Below are positions 1 through 13,000 of a stretch of 64,000 nt of DNA, one piece after another (within the stretch, counting starts at the first letter, position 1; each line of letters begins with the position of its first letter). The translations under genes and the position numbers were made by a program. Location: contig OX457043.1 of assembly GCA_949752735.1 (NCBI GenBank), positions 38,876,105 to 38,940,104 of the forward strand, written 5' to 3'. The notes below the pieces were generated by a model that did not search any database, was not told where the DNA came from, and saw only the letters and a program-made list of their open reading frames with translations. This DNA comes from Lumbricus terrestris (Eukaryota > Annelida > Clitellata > Crassiclitellata > Lumbricidae).

Positions 1-494
1 CTGCTGTCGTTTTCACCACTCTTTCTTTCGTCAATTCTCTCAGTTCTTGATTTTTGATGTATTTCTTTCCTTTTCTTTGTCATCACTGTCTTTGTTGTTT
101 CTGCTGTCGATTTCCATTCTTTCGTTCGTCAATTCTCTCAGTCCTTGATTTCCTATGTATTTCTTTCCTTTTCTGTGTCGTCACGGTCTGTGTTTGTTGT
201 TTCTGCTGTCCTTTTCACAACTCTTTCTTTCGTCAATTCTCTCAGTCCTTGTCTTGTGCTGCATTTCTTTCTCTTTCTTATGTCGTCACTTTCTGTCTAT
301 GTTTCTGCTGTCGTTTTCACCACTCTTTCTTTCGTCAATTTTCTCAGTCCTTGATTTCTATTGTTTTTCTTTCCTTTTCTTTGTCGTCACTGTCTGTATT
401 TGTTGTTTCTGCTGTCGATTTCCATTCTTTCGTTCGTCAATTCTCTCAGTCTTTGATTTTTGCTGTCAAGCTTTCTCTCTATCTTTCTTCGTCA
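1..494 (+). repeat. partial higher-order unit before first A hairpin
   Basis: This is the tail of a unit whose start lies left of the window. It matches 7874-8367, 12710-13203 and 17702-18195, the stretch that always precedes an A hairpin. It lacks 4 nt near position 95, where the other copies have an extra TTTG. Confidence 0.85.
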
Positions 495-609
495 CTCAGA
501 ATTGACGAAAGTTAGAGTGGGGACAACATCAGCAGAAACACAGACGGACAGTGTCTGTCTGTAATGTCTGCTGTTGTTTTCCCACACTTTCTTTCGTCAA
601 TTCTCTCAG
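495..609. repeat. foldback hairpin 1 (class A)
   Basis: The left arm is a half monomer in reverse orientation (CTCAGAATTGACGAAAG...). The right arm is the normal half monomer ending TTTCGTCAATTCTCTCAG. The dyad is at about 551. My hand alignment pairs roughly 46 of 57 positions with almost no loop. The next hairpin is 1,593 bp on. Confidence 0.93.
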
Positions 610-2087
610 TTTTTGATTTCTACTGTTTCTCTTTCTCTTTCTGTTGTCGTCACTGTCTGTCTGATGTTTCTGCTGTTGTTGTCCCACTCTTTCTTTCGTC
701 AATTCTCTCAGTCCTTGATTTCTGCTGTTTCTCTTTCTCTTTCTGTTGTCGTCACTGTCTGTCTGATGTTTCTGCTGTCGTTTTCACCATTCTTTCTTTC
801 GTCAATTCTCTCAGTCCTTGATTTCTGATGTATTTCTTTCCTTTTCTTTGTCGTCACTGTCTGTATTTGTTGTTTCTGCTGTCGATTTCGATTCTTTCTT
901 TCGTCAATTCTCTCAGTCCTTGATTTCTGATGTATTTCTTTCCTTTTCTTTGTCGTCACTGTCTGTATTTGTTGTTTCTGCTGTCGTTTTCACCACTCTT
1001 TCTTTCGTCAATTTTCTCAGTCCTTGATTTCTGATGTATTTATTTCCTTTTCTGTGTCGTCACGGTCTGTGTTTGTTGTTTCTGCTGTCGATTTCAACTC
1101 TTTCTTCCGTCAATTCTCTTAGTCCTTGATTTCTGATGTATTTCTTTCCTTTTCTTTGTCGTCACTTTCTGTATTTGTTGTTTCTGCTGTCGATTTCCAT
1201 TCTTTCTTTCGTCATTTCTCTCAGTCCTTGATTTATGATTTATTTCTTTCCTTTTCTTTGTCGTTACTGTCTGTATTTGTTGTTTCTGCTGTTGTTTTCC
1301 CACTCTTTCTTTCGTCAATTTTCTCAGTGCTTGATTTCTGCTGTACCTCTTTCTCTTTGTTAAGTCGTCACTGTCTGTCTGATATTTCTGCTGTTGTTTT
1401 CACCATTTTTTCTTTCGTCAATTCTCTCAGTCCTTGATTTCTGATGTATTTCTTTCCTTTTCTTTGTCGTCACTGTCTGTATTTGTTGTTTCTGCTGTCG
1501 ATTTCCATTCTCTCTTTCGTCAATTCTCTCAGTCCTTGATTTCTGATGTATTTCTTTCCTTTTCTTTGTCGTCCTTGTCTGTATTTGTTGTTTCTGCTGT
1601 CGATTTCCATTCTTTCTTTCGTCAATTCTCTCAGTCCTTGATTTCTATTGTTTTTCTTTATTTTTCTTTGTGTTCGCTGTCTGTATTTGTTGTTTCTGCT
1701 GTCGATTTCCATTCTTTCTTTCGTCAATTCTCTCAGTCCTTGATTTCCTATGTATTTATTTCCTTTTCTGTGTCGTCACGGTCTGTGTTTGTTGTTTCTG
1801 CTGTCGATTTCCACTCTTTCTGTCGTCAATTCTCTCAGTCCTTGATTTCTGATGTATTTCTTTCCTTTTCTTTGTCGTCACTTTCTGTATTTGTTGTTTC
1901 TGCTGTCGATTTCCATTCTTTCTTTCGTCAATTCTCTCAGTCCTTGATTTATGATGTATTTCTTTTCTTTTCTTTGTCGTCACTTTCTGTATTTGTTGTT
2001 TCTGCTGTCGATTTCCATTCTTGCTTTCGTCAATTCTCTCAGTCCTTGATTTCTGCTCTCAATCTTTCTCTCTATCTTTCTTCGTCA

Positions 2088-2202
2088 CTCAGAATTGACG
2101 AAAGTTAGAGTGGGGACAACATCAGCAGAAACACAGACGGACAGTGTCTGACTGTAATGTCTGCTGTTGTTTTCCCACACTTTCTTTCGTCAATTCTCTC
2201 AG
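2088..2202. repeat. foldback hairpin 2 (class B)
   Basis: Same 115-bp architecture, with the dyad at about 2144. It is preceded by the TTTCTGCTCTCAATC truncation and its tip reads GTGTCTGACTG. A class C hairpin follows after 1,081 bp. Confidence 0.93.
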
Positions 2203-3168
2203 TCCTTGATTTCTGCTGTATTTCTTTCTCTTTCTGTTGTCGTCACTGTCTGTCTGATGTTTCTGCTGTTGTTTTCCCACTCTTTCTTTCGTCAATTCTC
2301 TCAGTCCTTGATTTCTGCTGTACCTCTTTCTCTTTGTTAAGTCGTCACTGTCTGTCTGATATTTCTGCTGTCGTTTTCACCATTTTTTCTTTCGTCAATT
2401 CTCTCAGTCCTTGATTTCTGATGTATTTCTTTCCTTTTCTTTGTCGTCACTGTCTGTATTTGTTGTTTCTGCTGTCGATTTCCATTCTTTCTTTCGTCAA
2501 TTCTCTCAGTCCTTGATTTCTATTGTTTTTCTTTCCTTTTCTTTGTGTTCGCTGTCTGTATTTGTTGTTTCTGCTGTCGATTTCCATTCTTTCTTTCGTC
2601 AATTCTCTCAGTCCTTGATTTCCTATGTATTTATTTCCTTTTCTGTGTCGTCACGGTCTGTGTTTGTTGTTTCTGCTGTCAATTTCCACTCTTTCTGTCG
2701 TCAATTCTCTCAGTCCTTGATTTCTGATGTATTTCTTTCCTTTTCTTTGTCGTCACTTTCTGTATTTGTTGTTTCTGCTGTCGATTTCCATTCTTTCTTT
2801 CGTCAATTCTCTCAGTCCTTGATTTATGATGTATTTCTTTTCTTTTCTTTGTCGTCACTTTCTGTATTTGTTGTTTCTGCTGTCGATTTCCATTCTTTCT
2901 TTCGTCAATTCTCTCAGTCCTTGATTTATGATGTATTTCTTTTCTTTTCTTTGTCGTCACTTTCTGTATTTGTTGTTTCTGCTGTCGTTTTCACCATTCT
3001 TTCTTTCGTCAATTCTCTCAGTCCTTGATTTATGATGTATTTCTTTTCTTTTCTTTGTCGTCACTTTCTGTATTTGTTGTTTCTGCTGTCGATTTCCATT
3101 CTCACTTTCGTCAATTCTCTCAGTCCTTGATTTCTGCTGTCAATCTTTCTCTCTATCTTTCTTCGTCA

Positions 3169-3283
3169 CTCAGAACTGACGAAACTTAGAGTGGGGACAA
3201 CATCAGCAGAAACACAGACGGACAGTGTCTGACTGTAATGTCTGCTGTTGTTTTCCCACACTTTCTTTCGTCAATTCTCTCAG
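3169..3283. repeat. foldback hairpin 3 (class C)
   Basis: The left arm carries AACTGACGAAACTT in place of AATTGACGAAAGTT. The dyad is at about 3225. The arm keeps the ancestral-looking AGACGGACAG, unlike later C copies. Confidence 0.93.
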
Positions 3284-3941
3284 TCCTTGATTTCTGATGT
3301 ATTTCTTTCCTTTTCTTTGTCGTCACTGTCTGTATTTGTTGTTTCTGCTGTTGTTTTCCCACACTTTCTTTCGTCAATTCTCTCAGTCCTTGATTTCTGA
3401 TGTATTTCTTTCCTTTTCTTTGTCGTCACTGTCTGTATTTGTTGTTTCTGCTGTCGATTTCCATTCTTTCTTTCGTCAATTCTCTCAGTCCTTGATTTCT
3501 ATTGTTTTTCTTTATTTTTCTTTGTGTTCGCTGTCTGTATTTGTTGTTTCTGCTGTCGATTTCCATTCTTTCTTTCGTCAATTCTCTCAGTCCTTGATTT
3601 CCTATGTATTTATTTCCTTTTCTGTGTCGTCACGGTCTGTGTTTGTTGTTTCTGCTGTCGATTTCCACTCTTTCTGTCGTCAATTCTCTCAGTCCTTGAT
3701 TTCTGATGTATTTCTTTCCTTTTCTTTGTCGTCACTTTCTGTATTTGTTGTTTCTGCTGTCGATTTCCATTCTTTCTTTCGTCAATTCTCTCAGTCCTTG
3801 ATTTATGATGTATTTCTTTTCTTTTCTTTGTCGTCACTTTCTGTATTTGTTGTTTCTGCTGTCGATTTCCATTCTTGCTTTCGTCAATTCTCTCAGTCCT
3901 TGATTTCTGCTCTCAATCTTTCTCTCTATCTTTCTTCGTCA

Positions 3942-4056
3942 CTCAGAATTGACGAAAGTTAGAGTGGGGACAACATCAGCAGAAACACAGACGGACAGTG
4001 TCTGACTGTAATGTCTGCTGTTGTTTTCCCACACTTTCTTTCGTCAATTCTCTCAG
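3942..4056. repeat. foldback hairpin 4 (class B)
   Basis: This is a duplicate of the hairpin at 2088, offset by 1,854 bp. The dyad is at about 3998. Confidence 0.93.
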
Positions 4057-5022
4057 TCCTTGATTTCTGCTGTATTTCTTCCTCTTTCTGTTGTCGTCAC
4101 TGTCTGTCTGATGTTTCTGCTGTTGTTTTCCCACTCTTTCTTTCGTCAATTCTCTCAGTGCTTGATTTCTGCTGTACCTCTTTCTCTTTGTTAAGTCGTC
4201 ACTGTCTGTCTGATATTTCTGCTGTCGTTTTCACCATTTTTTCTTTCGTCAATTCTCTCAGTCCTTGATTTCTGATGTATTTCTTTCCTTTTCTTTGTCG
4301 TCACTGTCTGTATTTGTTGTTTCTGCTGTCGATTTCCATTCTTTCTTTCGTCAATTCTCTCAGTCCTTGATTTCTATTGTTTTTCTTTCCTTTTCTTTGT
4401 GTTCGCTGTCTGTATTTGTTATTTCTGCTGTCGATTTCCATTCTTTCTTTCGTCAATTCTCTCAGTCCTTGATTTCCTATGTATTTATTTCCTTTTCTGT
4501 GTCGTCACGGTCTGTGTTTGTTGTTTCTGCTGTCAATTTCCACTCTTTCTGTCGTCAATTCTCTCAGTCCTTGATTTCTGATGTATTTCTTTCCTTTTCT
4601 TTGTCGTCACTTTCTGTATTTGTTGTTTCTGCTGTCGATTTCCATTCTTTCTTTCGTCAATTCTCTCAGTTCTTGATTTATGATGTATTTCTTTTCTTTT
4701 CTTTGTCGTCACTTTCTGTATTTGTTGTTTCTGCTGTCGATTTCCATTCTTTCTTTCGTCAATTCTCTCAGTCCTTGATTTATGATGTATTTCTTTTCTT
4801 TTCTTTGTCGTCACTTTCTGTATTTGTTGTTTCTGCTGTCGTTTTCACCATTCTTTCTTTCGTCAATTCTCTCAGTCCTTGATTTATGATGTATTTCTTT
4901 TCTTTTCTTTGTCGTCACTTTCTGTATTTGTTGTTTCTGCTGTCGATTTCCATTCTCACTTTCGTCAATTCTCTCAGTCCTTGATTTCTGCTGTCAATCT
5001 TTCTCTCTATCTTTCTTCGTCA

Positions 5023-5137
5023 CTCAGAACTGACGAAACTTAGAGTGGGGACAACATCAGCAGAAACACAGACGGACAGTGTCTGACTGTAATGTCTGCT
5101 GTTGTTTTCCCACTCTTTCTTTCGTCAATTCTCTCAG
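5023..5137. repeat. foldback hairpin 5 (class C)
   Basis: This is a duplicate of the hairpin at 3169, offset by 1,854 bp. Its right arm has CCCACTC rather than CCCACAC and leads into a GTGCTTG monomer, so the right arm was probably exchanged. Confidence 0.92.
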
Positions 5138-6577
5138 TGCTTGATTTCTGCCGTACCTCTTTCTCTTTGTTAAGTCGTCACTGTCTGTCTGATATTTCTG
5201 CTGTCGTTTTCACCATTTTTTCTTTCGTCAATTCTCTCAGTCCTTGATTTCTGATGTATTTCTTTCCTTTTCTTTGTCGTCACTGTCTGTATTTGTTGTT
5301 TCTGCTGTCGATTTCCATTCTTTCTTTCGTCAATTCTCTCAGTCCTTGATTTCTATTGTTTTTCTTTCCTTTTCTTTGTGTTCGCTGTCTGTATTTGTTG
5401 TTTCTGCTGTCGATTTCCATTCTTTCTTTCGTCAATTCTCTCAGTCCTTGATTTCTGATGTATTTCTTTCCTTTTCTTTGTCGTCACTTTCTGTATTTGT
5501 TGTTTCTGCTGTCGATTTCCATTCTTTCTTTCGTCAATTCTCTCAGTCCTTGATTTATGATGTATTTCTTTTCTTTTCTTTGTCGTCACTTTCTGTATTT
5601 GTTGTTTCTGCTGTCGATTTCCATTCTTTCTTTCGTCAATTCTCTCAGTCCTTGATTTATGATGTATTTCTTTTCTTTTCTTTGTCGTCACTTTCTGTAT
5701 TTGTTGTTTCTGCTGTCGTTTTCACCATTCTTTCTTTCGTCAATTCTCTCAGTCCTTGATTTATGATGTATTTCTTTTCTTTTCTTTGTCGTCACTTTCT
5801 GTATTTGTTGTTTCTGCTGTCGATTTCCATTCTCACTTTCGTCAATTCTCTCAGTCCTTGATTTCTGATGTATTTCTTTCCTTTTCTTTGTCGTCACTTT
5901 CTGTATTTGTTGTCTCTGCTGTCGATTTCCATTCTTTCTTTCGTCAATTCTCTCAGTCCTTGATTTCTGATGTATATATTTCTTTCCTTTTCTTCGTCGC
6001 CGCTGTCTGTATTTGTTGTTTCTGCTGTCGATTTCCATTCTTTCTTTCGTCAATTCTCTCAGTCCTTGATTTCTATTGTTTTTCTTTATTTTTCTTTGTG
6101 TTCGCTGTCTGTATTTGTTGTTTCTGCTGTCGATTTCCATTCTTTCTTTCGTCAATTCTCTCAGTCCTTGAGTTCTGCTGTATTTCTTTCTCTTTCTGTT
6201 GTCGTCACTGTCTGTCTGATGTTTCTGCTGTTGTTTTCCCACTCTTTCTTTCGTCAATTCTCTCAGTGCTTGATTTCTGCTGTACCACTTTCTCTTTGTT
6301 AAGTCGTCACTGTCTGTCTGATATTTCTGCTGTCGTTTTCACCATTCTTTCTTTCGTCAATTCTCTGAGTCCTCGTTTTCTGCTGTATCTCTTTCTCTTT
6401 GTTAAGTCTTCACTGTCTGTCTGATATTTCTGCTGTCGTTTTCACCATTCTTTCTTTCGTCAATTCTCTCAGTCCTTTATTTCTGATGTATTTCTTTCCT
6501 TTTCTTTGTCGTCACTGTCTGTATTTGTTGTTTCTGCTGTCGATTTCCATTCTTTCTTTCGTCAGTTCTCTCAGTCC

Positions 6578-6679
6578 TTGATTTCTGATGTATTTCTTTC
6601 CTTTTCTTTGTCGTCACTGTCTGTATTTGTTGTTTCTGCTGTCGATTTCCATTCTTTCTTTCGTCAATTCTCTCAGTCC
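6578..6679 (+). repeat. representative 102-bp monomer
   Basis: This copy matches the most common monomer form. Hand count: T 55, C 23, G 14, A 10 (76% pyrimidine, 36% GC). In order it holds a TTGATTTCTGATGTATTTC start, a homopyrimidine run TTTCTTTCCTTTTCTTT, then TCGTCACTGTCTG, then TTGTTTCTGCTGTCGATTTC, and the near-invariant CTTTCTTTCGTCAATTCTCT end. The length of 34 codons keeps reading frames open across neighbours. Confidence 0.95.
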
Positions 6680-8367
6680 TTGATTTCTATTGTTTTTCTT
6701 TATTTTTCTTTGTGTTCGCTGTCTGTATTTGTTGTTTCTGCTGTCGATTTCCATTCTTTCTTTCGTCAATTCTCTCAGTCCTTGATTTCCTATGTATTTA
6801 TTTCCTTTTCTGTGTCGTCACGGTCTGTGTTTGTTGTTTCTGCTGTCGATTTCCTCTCTTTCTTTCGTCAATTCTCTCAGTCCTTGATTTCTGATGTATT
6901 TCTTTCCTTTTTTTTGTCGTCACTTTCTGTATTTGTTGTTTCTGCTGTCGATTTCCATTCTTTCTTTCGTCAATTCTCTCAGTCCTTGATTTCTGATGTA
7001 TTTCTTTCCTTTTCTTTGTCGTCACTGTCTGTATTTGTTGTTTCTGCTCTTGATTTCCATTCTTTCTTTCATCAATTCTCTCAGTCCTTGATTTCTGATG
7101 TATTTCTTTCCTTTTCTTTGTCGTCACTGTCTGTATTTGTTGTCTCTGCTGTCGTTTTCACCACTCTTTCTTTCGTCAATTCTCTCAGTCCTTGATTTCT
7201 GATGTATTTCTTTCCTTTTCTTTGTCGTCACTTTCTGTATTTGTTGTCTCTGCTGTCGATTTCCATTCTTTCTTTCGTCAATTCTCTCAGTCCTTGATTT
7301 CTGATGTATATATTTCTTTCCTTTTCTTCGTCGCCGCTGTCTGTATTTGTTGTTTCTGCTGTCGATTTCCATTCTTTCTTTCGTCAATTCTCTCAGTCCT
7401 TGATTTCTGATGTATTTCTTTCCTTTTCTTTGTCGTCTCTGTCTGTATTTGTTGTACCTGCTGTCGATTTCCATTCTTTCTTTCGTCAATTCTCTCAGTC
7501 CTTGATTTCTGATGTATTTCTTATCTTTTCTTTGTCGTCACGGTCTGTGATTGTTGTTTCTGCTGTCGTTTTCACCACTCTTTCTTTCGTCAATTCTCTC
7601 AGTTCTTGATTTCTGATGTATTTCTAAACTTTTCTTTGTCGTCACGGTCTGTGTTTGTTGTTTCTGCTGTCGTTTTCACCACTCTTTCTTTCGTCAATTC
7701 TCTCAGTCCTTGTCTTGTGCTGCATTTCTTTCTCTTTCTTATGTCGTCACTTTCTGTCTATGTTTCTGCTGTCGTTTTCACCACTCTTTCTTTCGACAAT
7801 TCTCTCAGTCCTTGATTTCCCATGTATTTCTTATCTTTTCTTTGTCGTCACGGTCTGTGTTTGTTGTTTCTGCTGTCGTTTTCACCACTCTTTCTTTCGT
7901 CAATTCTCTCAGTTCTTGATTTTTGATGTATTTCTTTCCTTTTCTTTGTCATCACTGTCTTTGTTTGTTGTTTCTGCTGTCGATTTCCATTCTTTCGTTC
8001 GTCAATTCTCTCAGTCCTTGATTTCCTATGTATTTCTTTCCTTTTCTGTGTCGTCACGGTCTGTGTTTGTTGTTTCTGCTGTCCTTTTCACAACTCTTTC
8101 TTTCGTCAATTCTCTCAGTCCTTGTCTTGTGCTGCATTTCTTTCTCTTTCTTATGTCGTCACTTTCTGTCTATGTTTCTGCTGTCGTTTTCACCACTCTT
8201 TCTTTCGTCAATTTTCTCAGTCCTTGATTTCTATTGTTTTTCTTTCCTTTTCTTTGTCGTCACTGTCTGTATTTGTTGTTTCTGCTGTCGATTTCCATTC
8301 TTTCGTTCGTCAATTCTCTCAGTCTTTGATTTTTGCTGTCAAGCTTTCTCTCTATCTTTCTTCGTCA

Positions 8368-8482
8368 CTCAGAATTGACGAAAGTTAGAGTGGGGACAAC
8401 ATCAGCAGAAACACAGACGGACAGTGTCTGTCTGTAATGTCTGCTGTTGTTTTCCCACACTTTCTTTCGTCAATTCTCTCAG
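8368..8482. repeat. foldback hairpin 6 (class A)
   Basis: Dyad at about 8424, flanks as for the hairpin at 495. A class B hairpin follows at 1,593 bp. Confidence 0.93.
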
Positions 8483-9960
8483 TTTTTGATTTCTACTGTT
8501 TCTCTTTCTCTTTCTGTTGTCGTCACTGTCTGTCTGATGTTTCTGCTGTTGTTTTCCCACTCTTTCTTTCGTCAATTCTCTCAGTCCTTGATTTCTGCTG
8601 TTTCTCTTTCTCTTTCTGTTGTCGTCACTGTCTGTCTGATGTTTCTGCTGTCGTTTTCACCATTCTTTCTTTCGTCAATTCTCTCAGTCTTTGATTTCTG
8701 ATGTATTTCTTTCCTTTTCTTTGTCGTCACTGTCTGTATTTGTTGTTTCTGCTGTCGATTTCCATTCTTTCTTTCGTCAATTCTCTCAGTCCTTGATTTC
8801 TGATGTATTTCTTTCCTTTTCTTTGTCGTCACTGTCTGTATTTGTTGTTTCTGCTGTCGTTTTCACCACTCTTTCTTTCGTCAATTTTCTCAGTCCTTGA
8901 TTTCTGATGTATTTATTTCCTTTTCTGTGTCGTCACGGTCTGTGTTTGTTGTTTCTGCTGTCGATTTCCATTCTTTCTTCCGTCAATTCTCTTAGTCCTT
9001 GATTTCTGATGTATTTCTTTCCTTTTCTTTGTCGTCACTTTCTGTATTTGTTGTTTCTGCTGTCGATTTCCATTCTTTCTTTCGTCATTTCTCTCAGTCC
9101 TTGATTTATGATTTATTTCTTTCCTTTTCTTTGTCGTTACTGTCTGTATTTGTTGTTTCTGCTGTTGTTTTCCCACTCTTTCTTTCGTCAATTTTCTCAG
9201 TGCTTGATTTCTGCTGTACCTCTTTCTCTTTGTTAAGTCGTCACTGTCTGTCTGATATTTCTGCTGTTGTTTTCACCATTTTTTCTTTCGTCAATTCTCT
9301 CAGTCCTTGATTTCTGATGTATTTCTTTCCTTTTCTTTGTCGTCACTGTCTGTATTTGTTGTTTCTGCTGTCGATTTCCATTCTCTCTTTCGTCAATTCT
9401 CTCAGTCCTTGATTTCTGATGTATTTCTTTCCTTTTCTTTGTCGTCCTTGTCTGTATTTGTTGTTTCTGCTGTCGATTTCCATTCTTTCTTTCGTCAATT
9501 CTCTCAGTCCTTGATTTCTATTGTTTTTCTTTATTTTTCTTTGTGTTCGCTGTCTGTATTTGTTGTTTCTGCTGTCGATTTCCATTCTTTCTTTCGTCAA
9601 TTCTCTCAGTCCTTGATTTCCTATGTATTTATTTCCTTTTCTGTGTCGTCACGGTCTGTGTTTGTTGTTTCTGCTGTCGATTTCCACTCTTTCTGTCGTC
9701 AATTCTCTCAGTCCTTGATTTCTGATGTATTTCTTTCCTTTTCTTTGTCGTCACTTTCTGTATTTGTTTTTTCTGCTGTCGATTTCCATTCTTTCTTTCG
9801 TCAATTCTCTCAGTCCTTGATTTATGATGTATTTCTTTTCTTTTCTTTGTCGTCACTTTCTGTATTTGTTGTTTCTGCTGTCGATTTCCATTCTTGCTTT
9901 CGTCAATTCTCTCAGTCCTTGATTTCTGCTCTCAATCTTTCTCTCTATCTTTCTTCGTCA

Positions 9961-10075
9961 CTCAGAATTGACGAAAGTTAGAGTGGGGACAACATCAGCA
10001 GAAACACAGACGGACAGTGTCTGACTGTAATGTCTGCTGTTGTTTTCCCACACTTTCTTTCGTCAATTCTCTCAG
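9961..10075. repeat. foldback hairpin 7 (class B)
   Basis: Dyad at about 10017. It is not followed by a class C hairpin, the only such case among the B copies. Confidence 0.93.
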
Positions 10076-13000
10076 TCCTTGATTTCTGCTGTATTTCTTT
10101 CTCTTTCTGTTGTCGTCACTGTCTGTCTGATGTTTCTGCTGTTGTTTTCCCACTCTTTCTTTCGTCAATTCTCTCAGTGCTTGATTTCTGCTGTACCTCT
10201 TTCTCTTTGTTAAGTCGTCATTGTCTGTCTGATATTTCTGCTGTCGTTTTCACCATTTTTTCTTTCGTCAATTCTCTCAGTCCTTGATTTCTGATGTATT
10301 TCTTTCCTTTTCTTTGTCGTCACTGTCTGTATTTGTTGTTTCTGCTGTCGATTTCCATTCTTTCTTTCGTCAATTCTCTCAGTCCTTGATTTCTATTGTT
10401 TTTCTTTCCTTTTCTTTGTGTTCGCTGTCTGTATTTGTTGTTTCTGCTGTCGATTTCCATTCTTTCTTTCGTCAATTCTCTCAGTCCTTGATTTATGATG
10501 TATTTCTTTTCTTTTCTTTGTCGTCACTTTCTGTATTTGTTGTTTCTGCTGTCGTTTTCACCATTCTTTCTTTCGTCAATTCTCTCAGTCCTTGATTTAT
10601 GATGTATTTCTTTTCTTTTCTTTGTCGTCACTTTCTGTATTTGTTGTTTCTGCTGTCGATTTCCATTCTCACTTTCGTCAATTCTCTCAGTCCTTGATTT
10701 CTGATGTATTTCTTTCCTTTTCTTTGTCGTCACTTTCTGTATTTGTTGTCTCTGCTGTCGATTTCCATTCTTTCTTTCGTCAATTCTCTCAGTCCTTGAT
10801 TTCTGATGTATATATTTCTTTCCTTTTCTTCGTCGCCGCTGTCTGTATTTGTTGTTTCTGCTGTCGATTTCCATTCTTTCTTTCGTCAATTCTCTCAGTC
10901 CTTGATTTCTATTGTTTTTCTTTATTTTTCTTTGTGTTCGCTGTCTGTATTTGTTGTTTCTGCTGTCGATTTCCATTCTTTCTTTCGTCAATTCTCTCAG
11001 TCCTTGAGTTCTGCTGTATTTCTTTCTCTTTCTGTTGTCGTCACTGTCTGTCTGATGTTTCTGCTGTTGTTTTCCCACTCTTTCTTTCGTCAATTCTCTC
11101 AGTGCTTGATTTCTGCTGTACCACTTTCTCTTTGTTAAGTCGTCACTGTCTGTCTGATATTTCTGCTGTCGTTTTCACCATTCTTTCTTTCGTCAATTCT
11201 CTGAGTCCTCGTTTTCTGCTGTATCTCTTTCTCTTTGTTAAGTCTTCACTGTCTGTCTGATATTTCTGCTGTCGTTTTCACCATTCTTTCTTTCGTCAAT
11301 TCTCTCAGTCCTTTATTTCTGATGTATTTCTTTCCTTTTCTTTGTCGTCACTGTCTGTATTTGTTGTTTCTGCTGTCGATTTCCATTCTTTCTTTCGTCA
11401 GTTCTCTCAGTCCTTGATTTCTGATGTATTTCTTTCCTTTTCTTTGTCGTCACTGTCTGTATTTGTTGTTTCTGCTGTCGATTTCCATTCTTTCTTTCGT
11501 CAATTCTCTCAGTCCTTGATTTCTATTGTTTTTCTTTATTTTTCTTTGTGTTCGCTGTCTGTATTTGTTGTTTCTGCTGTCGATTTCCATTCTTTCTTTC
11601 GTCAATTCTCTCAGTCCTTGATTTCCTATGTATTTATTTCCTTTTCTGTGTCGTCACGGTCTGTGTTTGTTGTTTCTGCTGTCGATTTCCTCTCTTTCTT
11701 TCGTCAATTCTCTCAGTCCTTGATTTCTGATGTATTTCTTTCCTTTTTTTTGTCGTCACTTTCTGTATTTGTTGTTTCTGCTGTCGATTTCCATTCTTTC
11801 TTTCGTCAATTCTCTCAGTCCTTGATTTCTGATGTATTTCTTTCCTTTTCTTTGTCGTCACTGTCTGTATTTGTTGTTTCTGCTCTTGATTTCCATTCTT
11901 TCTTTCATCAATTCTCTCAGTCCTTGATTTCTGATGTATTTCTTTCCTTTTCTTTGTCGTCACTGTCTGTATTTGTTGTCTCTGCTGTCGTTTTCACCAC
12001 TCTTTCTTTCGTCAATTCTCTCAGTCCTTGATTTCTGATGTATTTCTTTCCTTTTCTTTGTCGTCACTTTCTGTATTTGTTGTCTCTGCTGTCGATTTCC
12101 ATTCTTTCTTTCGTCAATTCTCTCAGTCCTTGATTTCTGATGTATATATTTCTTTCCTTTTCTTCGTCGCCGCTGTCTGTATTTGTTGTTTCTGCTGTCG
12201 ATTTCCATTCTTTCTTTCGTCAATTCTCTCAGTCCTTGATTTCTGATGTATTTCTTTCCTTTTCTTTGTCGTCTCTGTCTGTATTTGTTGTACCTGCTGT
12301 CGATTTCCATTCTTTCTTTCGTCAATTCTCTCAGTCCTTGATTTCTGATGTATTTCTTATCTTTTCTTTGTCGTCACGGTCTGTGATTGTTGTTTCTGCT
12401 GTCGTTTTCACCACTCTTTCTTTCGTCAATTCTCTCAGTTCTTGATTTCTGATGTATTTCTAATCTTTTCTTTGTCGTCACGGTCTGTGTTTGTTGTTTC
12501 TGCTGTCGTTTTCACCACTCTTTCTTTCGTCAATTCTCTCAGTCCTTGTCTTGTGCTGCATTTCTTTCTCTTTCTTATGTCGTCACTTTCTGTCTATGTT
12601 TCTGCTGTCGTTTTCACCACTCTTTCTTTCGACAATTCTCTCAGTCCTTGATTTCCCATGTATTTCTTATCTTTTCTTTGTCGTCACGGTCTGTGTTTGT
12701 TGTTTCTGCTGTCGTTTTCACCACTCTTTCTTTCGTCAATTCTCTCAGTTCTTGATTTTTGATGTATTTCTTTCCTTTTCTTTGTCATCACTGTCTTTGT
12801 TTGTTGTTTCTGCTGTCGATTTCCATTCTTTCGTTCGTCAATTCTCTCAGTCCTTGATTTCCTATGTATTTCTTTCCTTTTCTGTGTCGTCACGGTCTGT
12901 GTTTGTTGTTTCTGCTGTCCTTTTCACAACTCTTTCTTTCGTCAATTCTCTCAGTCCTTGTCTTGTGCTGCATTTCTTTCTCTTTCTTATGTCGTCACTT

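Larger units (their letters stand above)
1430..3283 (+). repeat. 1,854-bp tandem duplication, first copy (B-C)
   Basis: Both hairpins of this segment, at 2088 and 3169, recur at +1,854 bp (3942 and 5023), and the intervening monomers match in order. The ends are approximate because they fall inside ordinary monomers. Confidence 0.75.
3284..5137 (+). repeat. 1,854-bp tandem duplication, second copy (B-C)
   Basis: This is the second copy of the B-C segment. After its C hairpin the flank switches to a different monomer (CCCACTC and GTGCTTG instead of CCCACAC and GTCCTTG). That switch marks the right edge of the duplication. Confidence 0.75.
495..8367 (+). repeat. higher-order unit 1, hairpin order A-B-C-B-C
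   Basis: The A-to-A unit is 7,873 bp. It contains hairpins at 495 (A), 2088 (B), 3169 (C), 3942 (B) and 5023 (C). The B-C section is tandemly duplicated with an offset of 1,854 bp. After 5137 the unit runs 3.2 kb to the next A hairpin without another foldback. Confidence 0.85.

Noticed and set aside
3169..3283. Hammerhead ribozyme in the class C hairpins (CTGACGAAAC)
   Set aside because: CTGANGA and GAAA-like bases occur, but nothing between them can form stem II, and the cleavage-site arrangement is missing.
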